Assembly (NCBI GenBank): GCA_024695315.1
Contig: JAILIJ010000033.1
Span: forward strand, 1-14,021
Direction: 5' to 3'
Length of the DNA stretch: 14,021 nt
From: Bacteroidaceae bacterium
GTDB lineage: Bacteria > Bacteroidota > Bacteroidia > Bacteroidales > Bacteroidaceae
Positions 6,643-12,612 of this stretch are shown here, in pieces; positions within the stretch are counted from its first letter, which is position 1, and the number at the start of each line of letters is the position of its first letter. The translations under genes were made by a program, and so were the position numbers. The notes beneath the pieces are model-generated. The model ran no database searches and was not told the origin of the DNA. It worked only from the letters and a program-made list of their open reading frames with translations.

Positions 6643-7455
6643 TTATTTTTTGTTGTTGTATTTCAAATTTCGGCTATCAATGGCTCCTTTGGCGCTTTCA
6701 TGTTTCTTGAAATTCTGGGCGTTTCCTTTGAGTTTTATAGAACCTGTGCCAGTTGCAGAGGTGTATAGGGTGTTGCATTCCACTTTAAGATCTGCATCGC
6801 CTGTTCCCATAATGTTTGTATTGATGGAGTTGGCTTTGATGTCGGCATTTATGTCTCCAGTTCCATGGATGGAGATATCTGCGGAGTTTTTACAAGTGAT
6901 TTTCTTGGCGTCTAAATCGCCTGTTCCATTAATTGAAATGTTGATGTTTTCACATTCGAGTTTATCAATTTCCAAGTCACCTGTACCATTAATAACGATG
7001 TTGAAATCCTCGTCAATAATATATTTATTTTTTATATCTATGTCGCTTGTTCCATCAATATGTATATTTTTAACGTTTGGTGCTGTGATATAAAGAGTAA
7101 TCTCTGGGATATTTGTTCTTTTATCTTTATAATCGATAGTCATGACGTTGTCGTTGATTGAGATGTCGCGTGCTTCGATAGCTTTTTCGTTACCTTCGGC
7201 AACAATAGAGACGGCATCGCCTTGAGTTAAGTAAACTGTACTTCCTTCTTTGAGAATGATGGAATTGATGTCGTCGGCTGTGATGTTAAGATCTTTTTTG
7301 ATTACTTGGCCCCATTTTTTTGAGTCTCGAAAACTATATTCTCCGTTTGAAGATTCGGCAATGGCTTTCATGTCGGCAGAAGATAGTCCGCATGATATAA
7401 GTGTTAAAGGTGCCAAAAGTAAGTAAGCAAGGAGTGTAGAAAATTTTTGTTTCAT
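6643..7455 (-). CDS. lipoprotein with GTGD repeats (DUF2807-like, head-GIN type)
   Basis: Encodes 270 residues. Residues 1-21 are a lipoprotein signal peptide with lipobox LISC (19-22), so Cys22 should be lipidated. The acidic surface-export signal typical after Cys in this phylum is absent, suggesting a periplasmic face. Six copies of a GT(G/S)(D/S) turn occur at 135, 157, 177, 198, 217 and 236, spaced 19-22 residues apart and separated by alternating beta strands (for example INGTGDLEIDKLECENINIS), as in the right-handed beta-solenoid of the DUF2807 putative auto-transporter adhesin-like domain. It is last in the ABC/GntR operon, 57 nt after the regulator, a pairing often seen in Bacteroidetes. 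The function is not known to me; a cell-envelope role is an inference. The C-terminus is basic (NLKYNNKK). Confidence 0.88.
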   Translation of the reverse strand: MKQKFSTLLAYLLLAPLTLISCGLSSADMKAIAESSNGEYSFRDSKKWGQVIKKDLNITADDINSIILKEGSTVYLTQGDAVSIVAEGNEKAIEARDISINDNVMTIDYKDKRTNIPEITLYITAPNVKNIHIDGTSDIDIKNKYIIDEDFNIVINGTGDLEIDKLECENINISINGTGDLDAKKITCKNSADISIHGTGDINADIKANSINTNIMGTGDADLKVECNTLYTSATGTGSIKLKGNAQNFKKHESAKGAIDSRNLKYNNKK

Positions 7456-7512
7456 TGTGTATTGTTTTATAAGGTGTATAAAATATTATTTTAGGTATAG
7501 AGTAGGCCGGTA

Positions 7513-7878
7513 TTAATTACCGGCGTCCTCTAATTTTATTTCTGTCACTAATTCTTCAATACTAATGCCAAGAGTCTTCATTTTTTTTGTTAAATCTGGG
7601 AGAAATTCTTCGAAAAATTCTTTTTTTCTCATTTTTAGAATTGTTTCTTTTGCTTCTTGCGCAACGAAATATCCCAAACCTCGTTTTGTGAAGATTATGT
7701 CTTGACTTTGTAGCCAGTCGTAGGTTCTCATGCAGGTATTCACGTTGACTTCCACGTGTGCTGCATATTCGCGGACGGAAGGTATGCGTTCATTGGATAG
7801 ATATTTGTCTGCCAATATTTCATCGCATAGATAGTCTGCTATTTGCAAATATATTGCTTTTTTTTCTTTAAAGTCCAT
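7513..7878 (-). CDS. GntR-family transcriptional regulator, YtrA subfamily
   Basis: Encodes 121 residues, the short length typical of YtrA-type regulators, which have a winged helix-turn-helix plus only a small dimerisation helix pair and no ligand domain. Visible signatures are YLQIADYLCDEI (10-21), RIPSVREYA (31-39), VNVNTCMRTYDWL (44-56) as the recognition region and the wing RGLGYFV (66-72). The C-terminal 40 residues are helical. Regulators of this type usually repress the ABC operon that encodes them. An inverted repeat fitting their operator is present at the operon promoter (9668-9691). The start lies 12 nt after the membrane protein's stop, indicating co-transcription. Confidence 0.92.
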   Translation of the reverse strand: MDFKEKKAIYLQIADYLCDEILADKYLSNERIPSVREYAAHVEVNVNTCMRTYDWLQSQDIIFTKRGLGYFVAQEAKETILKMRKKEFFEEFLPDLTKKMKTLGISIEELVTEIKLEDAGN

Positions 7879-7890
7879 AAAAATCCAGAT

Positions 7891-8787
7891 TTATTTATTC
7901 CAACCGCTCGTAATTTGAGCTTTTGTGTATAGTTTGTAACTTCCCCATATCATAAGTATGGATAATATGATAGAAATTATTGCTATGATATTAAATGTAA
8001 TATTAATGCCTATTCTTATTTTTTCTGGTGTGATATCGTAGTTTTGTTGTTTGTCTATAGATGCTATAAAGACAAAGAATGCTATTGTGAGTATAGTCTG
8101 AAGTACTTGTGACACGATGAATGTCAATATGATATTGTATTTGTATTTTATCGCATTTCCTAATACGAAGAACAGTAGCCCGGCTATGGATGAAGATATA
8201 ACGGCAAATCTGGTTGCGGATATAAAGCTTTCCATATACTCCATATTACCGTTGAAGTTCCTGTCGATGGTTGCCATATCAGGAGTTATTAGGAAGATTC
8301 TGCCTAATGATAGTGTAATTGACTGTTGGGCGTCAATTGGAAAGACGATAAGATTGAGAATGGCGTTTATTGCATCTGCGGCAAGAATAGAGATGAAGCA
8401 TGTCAAAAATCCGCCTATGCTTACAAGACAAAAATGCCATACAAATTTCTCAAGATTTGTGGCTGGAAGGGTTAGTTCCATGATTCGCCCTTGTTTGTTT
8501 CTCAGATTATGGAATATACAACCTGCAAAGATTGTCAACATTAATGAAAAGAAGATTGCCAGAATGATGAGAGTAATGTCGATGTTTTTATAGTCAAAAA
8601 AATATATAAGTTCTTCCTCAGAACTAATCGTTGCTTTTTGGTACATCATCCATCTTCCTGCAAAGCAGACGAGTGTGATTGCTAAAGTGCCAAAAAATGT
8701 GATGAGGCACAAAGTTTCGTAGAAGGCCTTGTTGATTGTTAGGTCGTAAAGACCGAAGTTTTGGAATCTATTTTTATTGAAGTCCAT
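7891..8787 (-). CDS. membrane subunit of an ABC-2-like transporter
   Basis: Encodes 298 residues with about six hydrophobic segments, near residues 25-44, 71-92, 117-149, 190-211, 218-243 and 263-286. Between the second and third is a conserved-looking cytoplasmic stretch, ELTLPATNLEKFVW (104-117), reminiscent of Bacteroidales membrane proteins encoded beside YtrA-type ATPases. A polar loop at about 150-185 would lie outside the membrane. There is no Walker motif and no signal peptide. Together with the ATPase upstream it probably forms an exporter of unknown substrate; homologous systems respond to cell-wall-active compounds in Firmicutes, but that cannot be carried over on this evidence. 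It is separated from the ATPase gene by 159 bp, longer than other spacers in the unit. Confidence 0.8.
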   Translation of the reverse strand: MDFNKNRFQNFGLYDLTINKAFYETLCLITFFGTLAITLVCFAGRWMMYQKATISSEEELIYFFDYKNIDITLIILAIFFSLMLTIFAGCIFHNLRNKQGRIMELTLPATNLEKFVWHFCLVSIGGFLTCFISILAADAINAILNLIVFPIDAQQSITLSLGRIFLITPDMATIDRNFNGNMEYMESFISATRFAVISSSIAGLLFFVLGNAIKYKYNIILTFIVSQVLQTILTIAFFVFIASIDKQQNYDITPEKIRIGINITFNIIAIISIILSILMIWGSYKLYTKAQITSGWNK

Positions 8788-8861
8788 AGTTAAATCTTTT
8801 TTTGTTTGTCATTTTTTACTTTTCTCCTATTTATATATGGAGGGCTTTCTTTTTGTATATT

Positions 8862-8889
8862 TCCTTTTGTTTAAATTAGAGGAAAAGGA
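8862..8889. repeat. inverted repeat in the ATPase-permease spacer
   Basis: TCCTTTT (8862-8868) and AAAAGGA (8883-8889) form a perfect 7-bp hairpin with a 14-nt loop. Neither side carries a T tract, so it is not an intrinsic terminator. No TAnnTTTG box is visible in the spacer on the minus strand, so the downstream genes are likely read from the ATPase promoter. It could be an mRNA processing or stability element; this is a guess. Confidence 0.4.
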
Positions 8890-8946
8890 GTAATATAAAT
8901 TCAATCATGACAATATATTTTTTGTAATTAGAATGTCTGTTTATTA

Positions 8947-9651
8947 TTATTTCTCGATTTCGGCTTTTGTTACCGTATTTATGAAAAGTTCTTCCAGATT
9001 GACAGGCTCTTCGATATTGATTGGTTCGTTCATGAGTACCTTATTGTCATCAATTATAGTTATATGATCTAGAAGAAGTTCAATATCACGTACTTGATGT
9101 GTTGATATTATTATTATCTGATCTTCGCCCATTCCTTTTGCAATAACTTTTCTAAATTGGCTCTTGGATGGAATGTCGAGACCATTTGTTGGCTCATCCA
9201 TGAGAAGAACTTTTGTTCTGGCTGCAAGTGCGATACACATATAAACTTTCTTTTTCATACCCATAGAAAGGTCGCCGAGGTTTATGTCAAATGACATTTC
9301 GAACATTTCGAGACAGTCTTTCAGAATCTGTTGGTCGAAATTTGGATAGAATTTCTCTAATGCCTTAATGTATTTTGAAAGCTTGATGTTTGGCAAATTG
9401 TATTCTTCAGGAACGATGAACATATCTTGAAGAACATTTGGGTTGCGGTCGGCTGTATTGATCCCGTCGAGGAGCACTTCTCCTTGTGTTGGGCGTAGAA
9501 GGCCGATGATTAGGTAAAGGAGGGTAGATTTTCCAGTACCATTTTTTCCTAAGAGTCCATAAACTCCGCCTTCTGTAAATTCAAGACTAAGATTGTCTAT
9601 GACTTTTTTAGTCACGTAATATCCGAATGAGATGTTTTTTAATTGTAGCAT
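8947..9651 (-). CDS. ABC transporter ATP-binding protein, YtrB-like
   Basis: Encodes 234 residues from the ATG at 9651, beginning MLQLKNISFGY as ABC ATPases do. Walker A is GKNGTGKST (35-43), the signature region reads LSMGMKKK (128-135), Walker B is KVLLMDEP (147-154) with catalytic Glu153, and the switch His is H185 in STHQ. The Q-loop position reads VPEE rather than Gln, which is common in this subfamily. An in-frame start at 9735 would add 28 residues, but the operon promoter (9693-9723) lies inside that extension and the extra residues do not resemble an ABC N-terminus, so it is rejected. It powers the membrane protein encoded next and is the first gene of the unit. Confidence 0.93.
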   Translation of the reverse strand: MLQLKNISFGYYVTKKVIDNLSLEFTEGGVYGLLGKNGTGKSTLLYLIIGLLRPTQGEVLLDGINTADRNPNVLQDMFIVPEEYNLPNIKLSKYIKALEKFYPNFDQQILKDCLEMFEMSFDINLGDLSMGMKKKVYMCIALAARTKVLLMDEPTNGLDIPSKSQFRKVIAKGMGEDQIIIISTHQVRDIELLLDHITIIDDNKVLMNEPINIEEPVNLEELFINTVTKAEIEK

Positions 9652-9667
9652 GTTATAATGGTGTTTT

Positions 9668-9691
9668 AGTGTTCTACTTAAATATGACACT
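9668..9691. promoter_or_regulatory. probable operator of the YtrA-type regulator
   Basis: AGTGT (9668-9672) and ACACT (9687-9691) form an inverted repeat separated by 14 bp. It runs from the edge of the -7 box across the predicted start site, the place for a repressor. As I recall, the operator reported for Bacillus YtrA is AGTGTA and TACACT around 13 bp; the present site keeps the outer five bases on each side with an arrangement one base shorter. Binding is inferred. Confidence 0.6.
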
Positions 9692-9692
9692 G

Positions 9693-9723
9693 CAAAAGTA
9701 TGACAGAAATTTGTTTTGGCAAA
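9693..9723 (-). promoter_or_regulatory. promoter of the ABC/GntR operon
   Basis: On the minus strand TTTG (9723-9720), a 19-bp spacer and TACTTTTG (9700-9693) match both boxes of the Bacteroidetes consensus exactly. Transcription would start near 9686, giving a leader of about 35 nt before the ATG at 9651. The promoter fixes that start codon. Confidence 0.85.
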
Positions 9724-9796
9724 ATATTTTAGCAAAAAAATAGCGAATTTAACATATTTTAAGTATTGGCATATAAATTAAATGGTTAATTCTAAC

Positions 9797-9804
9797 TAAC
9801 TTTG
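9797..9804 (+). promoter_or_regulatory. -7 promoter element of the Nif3-family gene
   Basis: TAACTTTG is an exact TAnnTTTG match, 33 bp before the ATG at 9838. No good TTTG is found 19-21 bp upstream; a TTGG at 9766-9769 is about 27 bp away. The element overlaps a possible TTG start at 9802 and so argues against that start. Confidence 0.6.
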
Positions 9805-9837
9805 CGGCGTAAATCACTAAAAGTGAATTTATCTAAA

Positions 9838-10620
9838 ATGAAAATTAGGCAAATTATAGGTGCCCTTGAAGAGTACGCTCCTTTGGCCCTGCAAGACGGC
9901 TATGATAATGCGGGATTGCAGATAGGATTAGCAGAGGATGCAGAAGCGTCAGGGGCTTTATTGTGTCTTGACGTGACTGAGGAAGTTTTGGATGAAGCTA
10001 TCAGTTACGGCTGTAATATGGTGATAAGCCATCATCCTTTGCTATTTCGCCCTTTGAAATCTATCTCTGGGCGTGACTATATAGAAAGGTGTGTTATTAA
10101 GGCCATTAAGAACAATATTACAATTTATTCTGCGCACACAAATCTTGACAGTACGAAAGGTGGGGTGAACTACAAGATTGCGGAGAAACTGGGGCTTGAG
10201 CACCTGGAGTGGTTAGAACCAAAAACTGGATATGATGCTGGTGAAGGGGTGATAGGTCTGTTAAAGGAACCTATGGAAAAGGAAGATTTCATAGCCTTAG
10301 TGAAGGAACAGTTTGATGTAGATTGTGTACGTTACAATAGTTGGAATGGAGAGAAAGTGCAGCGCGTAGCTCTTTGTGGAGGCGCCGGAGCTTTTCTTAT
10401 TCAGAAAGCGGTAGAGAAAAAAGCTGACGTTTTCATTACTGGGGAGATAGGTTACCATAGATTCTTCGGATATGAAGATGAAATATTACTTATGGAACTC
10501 GGGCATTTCGAAAGTGAACAATACACATACGAAATCGTAAGGGATATAATAAAAAATGTTGCGCCAGAACTTAAGGTGCAAAATACTTCAATAGATACAA
10601 ATCCAATAAATTATTTATAA
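9838..10620 (+). CDS. Nif3-like dinuclear metal-binding protein
   Basis: Encodes 260 residues from the ATG at 9838. Members of the Nif3/YbgI family (NIF3-like dinuclear metal-centre hexameric proteins) form toroidal hexamers with a two-metal site. The ligands expected here are visible: SHHPLLF (His65, His66), AHTNLD (Asp104) and GHFESE (His223, Glu227). Family segments EEYAPLALQDGYDNAGLQIG (11-30) and GEIGYHRFF (202-210) are also clear. The length is that of the short form without the central PII-like insertion. The biochemical function is unsettled; database labels such as GTP cyclohydrolase I type 2 rest on one homologue. A longer ORF from TTG at 9802 is rejected because it overlaps the promoter. 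The zinc-ribbon gene follows 2 nt after the stop, a pairing common in this phylum. Confidence 0.93.
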   Translation: MKIRQIIGALEEYAPLALQDGYDNAGLQIGLAEDAEASGALLCLDVTEEVLDEAISYGCNMVISHHPLLFRPLKSISGRDYIERCVIKAIKNNITIYSAHTNLDSTKGGVNYKIAEKLGLEHLEWLEPKTGYDAGEGVIGLLKEPMEKEDFIALVKEQFDVDCVRYNSWNGEKVQRVALCGGAGAFLIQKAVEKKADVFITGEIGYHRFFGYEDEILLMELGHFESEQYTYEIVRDIIKNVAPELKVQNTSIDTNPINYL

Positions 10621-10622
10621 AA

Positions 10623-11456
10623 ATGGTAAAGAAAAAGGAAACAGTTATCGACATGACTGTAGAGGAGAAGCTTAAGAATCTCTATCAGCTACAGACTATG
10701 CTTTCTGAGATTGATAAGATTCGTATTCTTCGTGGTGAACTTCCACTTGAGGTGGAGGATCTTGAGGATGAGGTTGAAGGTCTTCGTACTCGTATTGACC
10801 ACACTCAGGAAGAGATGGAAGATCTCAGAGCTCACATTAGTCGTCTTCACGGACAGATTGATGAGGCAGTTGGCAAACTTCGTGGATATCAGGATCATCT
10901 CGATAATGTTGCAAACAACCGTGAGTATGACCTTTTGAATAAGGAAATAGAATATCAGAATCTTGAAATCGAACTTTGCCAGAAGCGTATTCGTGAGGCA
11001 AATAATGATTTGAAGAGAAAGGAAGATCAGCTTAATCAGAACGAGCAACTTCTTGATGAGCGTAGTCAAGACCTCGACATGAAGAAGAATGAGCTTGACG
11101 AAATCATCGCTGAGACAAAGGCTGAGGAAGAGAAACTTCGTGAGAAGGCTAAGAATCTCGAGTTGACTATTGAACCACGTCTACTTCAGGCATTTAAGCG
11201 TATTCGTAAGAACTCACGAAATGGACTCGGTATTGTATATGTTCAGCGTGATGCTTGTGGTGGTTGCTTCGCTAAGATTCCACCACAGCGACAGCTTGAT
11301 GTTCGTATGCGTAAGAAGGTTATCGTTTGTGAATATTGTGGACGTATTCTTATCGACTCTGAGCTTGCTGGAGTTAAGAAGGATGAGGCTCAGGTTGAGG
11401 AGAAACCAAAGCGCCGCAGACTTAGCAGCAAGAAGAAGGCTGAGGGCGAAGCTTAA
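10623..11456 (+). CDS. coiled-coil protein with C4 zinc ribbon
   Basis: Encodes 277 residues. From about residue 13 to 195 the sequence is almost entirely heptad-like coiled coil, rich in Glu, Leu, Arg and Gln. It ends in a zinc ribbon of the zf-RING_7 type: CGGC (Cys212, Cys215) and CEYC (Cys236, Cys239) flanking IPPQRQLDVR, then a basic tail (KPKRRRLSSKKK). Homologues are annotated as C4-type zinc ribbon domain proteins, with proposed links to RNA or nucleic-acid binding and, in epsilonproteobacteria, to flagellar gene control; the role here is unknown. The codons are strongly biased to CTT and CGT, unlike the neighbouring Nif3 gene, suggesting high expression. It lies 2 nt after the Nif3 gene with no promoter between, so the two are co-transcribed. 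Its terminator is at 11466-11486. Confidence 0.9.
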   Translation: MVKKKETVIDMTVEEKLKNLYQLQTMLSEIDKIRILRGELPLEVEDLEDEVEGLRTRIDHTQEEMEDLRAHISRLHGQIDEAVGKLRGYQDHLDNVANNREYDLLNKEIEYQNLEIELCQKRIREANNDLKRKEDQLNQNEQLLDERSQDLDMKKNELDEIIAETKAEEEKLREKAKNLELTIEPRLLQAFKRIRKNSRNGLGIVYVQRDACGGCFAKIPPQRQLDVRMRKKVIVCEYCGRILIDSELAGVKKDEAQVEEKPKRRRLSSKKKAEGEA

Positions 11457-11465
11457 TTCAGGCAT

Positions 11466-11486
11466 GTGAATGTGTTCACTTTTTTT
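11466..11486 (+). terminator. terminator after the zinc-ribbon gene
   Basis: GTGAA (11466-11470), loop TGTG and TTCAC (11475-11479) followed by seven T. The stem is only 5 bp, but the position 9 nt after the stop codon and the uninterrupted T run support it. Confidence 0.7.
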
Positions 11487-11519
11487 AAGGTAGTTTAATA
11501 GGGGTATTATATAAAGATA

Positions 11520-11710
11520 AATTGAAGGTAAGAAGACGGTGGTTGTAATTGCAATCATGATGTGAACGAATGTTCTCGCTCGTTTTCTTCTTTATGCCTC
11601 ACGTATAACCGCCTTTTACTACGGGCCTAGTTGGCTCTTTGATGAATTTGTGAAACATGAATCACATTATATATAAGAGGTATATCAGAAATGGTATGCC
11701 TCTTTTTTTT
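11520..11710 (+). ncRNA. candidate structured small RNA, class unknown
   Basis: This stretch has no long ORF but has nested pairing: GGTGGTTGTA (11538-11547) with TATAACCGCC (11604-11613), 10 bp; ATGTGA (11560-11565) with TCACGT (11599-11604), largely compatible; a hairpin GGGCC/GGCTC (11623-11637); a hairpin TGTGA/TCACA (about 11650-11665); and a strong terminator at 11675-11710. An alternative pairing of AAGAAG (11530-11535) with CTTCTT (11587-11592) exists. No exact TAnnTTTG promoter is found upstream, so the 5' end is a guess and the element could be the 3' part of a longer transcript. I cannot assign it to a known family; RNase P, tmRNA and SRP RNA signatures are absent. Confidence 0.45.
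11675..11710 (+). terminator. intrinsic terminator of the first candidate RNA
   Basis: AAGAGGTATA (11675-11684) pairs with TATGCCTCTT (11695-11704), 10 bp with one G-U pair, around a 10-nt loop and followed by T to 11710. The T run is on the plus side only, which fixes the strand of the transcript it ends. Confidence 0.85.
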
Positions 11711-11917
11711 GAACTGCTTGTTGCTTTTCCGTTGGTTCTTCTGATTTTACAAAAATACCACAGAATTATGACTATATTTTTTATGATAACCCTTATTCAA
11801 AACAGACGTAAAAAATAAAAAAAATAGATGTGGGACTGAATACTTATACTATCTTGTCATGCGCTTACACTTTAAGTGTTAAACTTTCATAAATCTTTAG
11901 TTTATGTGTTTAAAAAA

Positions 11918-11949
11918 TTTGCATATTATTGCAAAGTATATTATATTTG
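11918..11949 (+). promoter_or_regulatory. consensus promoter in the 11.5-12.2 kb gap
   Basis: TTTG (11918-11921), exactly 20 bp, then TATATTTG (11942-11949). Both boxes and the spacing match the Bacteroidetes consensus. Transcription would begin near 11956 on the plus strand, where no conventional gene follows; the next plus-strand gene is holA, which has its own promoter and is shielded by a terminator. Confidence 0.8.
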
Positions 11950-12056
11950 GCATTCATCTGACGACAACGCGTGACGTCCGATTTCCTCAGTAGATGAAGA
12001 AAGAAATTTCATATTGGAATTTTGACTTTCATCATAAGAGGAAATTAGTAATTGAT

Positions 12057-12095
12057 ACGAACAAATTACGAAGGTAATACGAACCGTTGTCGAAG
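12057..12095 (+). repeat. four ACGAAS-type units at 11-nt spacing
   Basis: ACGAAC (12057), ACGAAG (12068), ACGAAC (12079) and TCGAAG (12090) begin exactly 11 nt apart. They lie on the 3' side of the bubble and run into the closing stem of the candidate RNA. The unit is short and could be chance, but the spacing is exact in four successive copies. Confidence 0.55.
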
Positions 12096-12107
12096 GAGGT
12101 GGGCTAG

Positions 12108-12138
12108 AAAAGTACGTTCTTTTTGACGTGCTTTTTTT
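12108..12138 (+). terminator. intrinsic terminator of the second candidate RNA
   Basis: AAAAGTACGT (12108-12117) pairs with ACGTGCTTTT (12126-12135) around an 8-nt loop, and the T run extends to 12138. Read leftward it is followed by a short U run, so it may also help end the minus-strand gene stopping at 12163, less efficiently. Confidence 0.8.
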
Positions 12139-12162
12139 ATTTTTTACGATAAGGTAACTTTT

Positions 12163-12612
12163 CTAAAGTTGATCGTATGATGGTAGATTTTCTAGAAAAA
12201 TGTATTGGCCCTTTTCATAATCGAGTTTACAACAATAATGTTTCAGACCGTTTGAAATCACAAGGTATTTTACTTGTAGTACAATATTATATCTGCTAAT
12301 CTGATTAAAGACTTTTTGAGTTATTTCTATAGAAGGCGCTTTGTATTCTATGATCATCAGAGGAGTCATGTCGCGATTGTAGAGTACCGAGTCGCATCGA
12401 CGACTCATACCATTAAGCGAAAGCGACACTTCATTGGCCATGAGTGTTGAAGAGTATCCTTTGTGCTCAATCAGGTAATGGATAAAATGCTGGCGTACCC
12501 ATTCTTCAGGAGTGAGGGCTACGAACTTTTTACGAAGCACATCCATGATTTTTACCATACCATTTATTTTCTTTATGTTTGCCTCGAAAGGAGGTAGATT
12601 TAGTTGTTCCAT
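12163..12612 (-). CDS. stand-alone HsdR N-terminal-like nuclease-fold protein
   Basis: Encodes 149 residues. It resembles the type I restriction enzyme R protein N-terminal family (HSDR_N_2), a PD-(D/E)XK nuclease fold. Candidate active-site residues in order are Glu61 (ANEVSLSL), Asp74 (RRCDSVLYN), Glu89 and Lys91 (IIEYKAP), and Gln104 (NQISRYN), so the catalytic set looks intact. WVRQHFIHYLIEHKGY (38-53) is the typical first helix. There is no helicase domain and no hsdM or hsdS gene nearby, so it is not a type I restriction subunit in the usual sense. Similar short proteins encoded next to holA occur in Bacteroidales; their role is unknown to me, with DNA repair or replication-associated cleavage a reasonable guess. 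The promoter is predicted in the palindrome at 12626-12645. Confidence 0.85.
   Translation of the reverse strand: MEQLNLPPFEANIKKINGMVKIMDVLRKKFVALTPEEWVRQHFIHYLIEHKGYSSTLMANEVSLSLNGMSRRCDSVLYNRDMTPLMIIEYKAPSIEITQKVFNQISRYNIVLQVKYLVISNGLKHYCCKLDYEKGQYIFLENLPSYDQL

Larger units (their letters stand above)
11956..12138 (+). ncRNA. candidate rod-shaped small RNA, 6S-like in outline
   Basis: The transcript from the promoter at 11918-11949 to the terminator at 12108-12138 would be about 180 nt. It folds into a rod: closing stem CGACAACG/CGTTGTCG (11962-11969 with 12085-12092), then GATTTCCTC/GAGGAAATT (11980-11988 with 12038-12046), GATGAA/TTCATC (11993-11998 with 12028-12033), AG/CT (12002-12003 with 12026-12027) and an apical AAATTTC/GGAATTT (12004-12010 with 12016-12022) with loop ATATT. 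Between closing stem and rod is an asymmetric bubble whose 3' side can form ATTAC-GAAG-GTAAT (12065-12078). A closing stem, a bubble with a small 3' hairpin and a long apical rod is the outline of 6S RNA, the RNA polymerase decoy, but no primary-sequence signature confirms it. A 27-codon ORF overlaps (11994-12077), so a small mRNA is the main alternative. Confidence 0.55.

Noticed and set aside
8862..8889. Hairpin TCCTTTT/AAAAGGA as an intrinsic terminator
   Set aside because: No T tract on either side; kept only as an inverted repeat.
11214..11558. 114-codon minus-strand ORF spanning the zinc-ribbon 3' end
   Set aside because: Leu/Ile/Thr-rich antisense frame; it covers two plus-strand elements (the terminator and candidate RNA) and has no promoter.
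11750..11757. Minus-strand TATTTTTG as a promoter
   Set aside because: No -33 box at the right distance, and it would read through a terminator hairpin oriented the other way with no gene behind it.
11520..12138. RNase P RNA, tmRNA or SRP RNA in the gap
   Set aside because: None of their conserved sequence blocks is seen and the lengths do not fit RNase P RNA or tmRNA.
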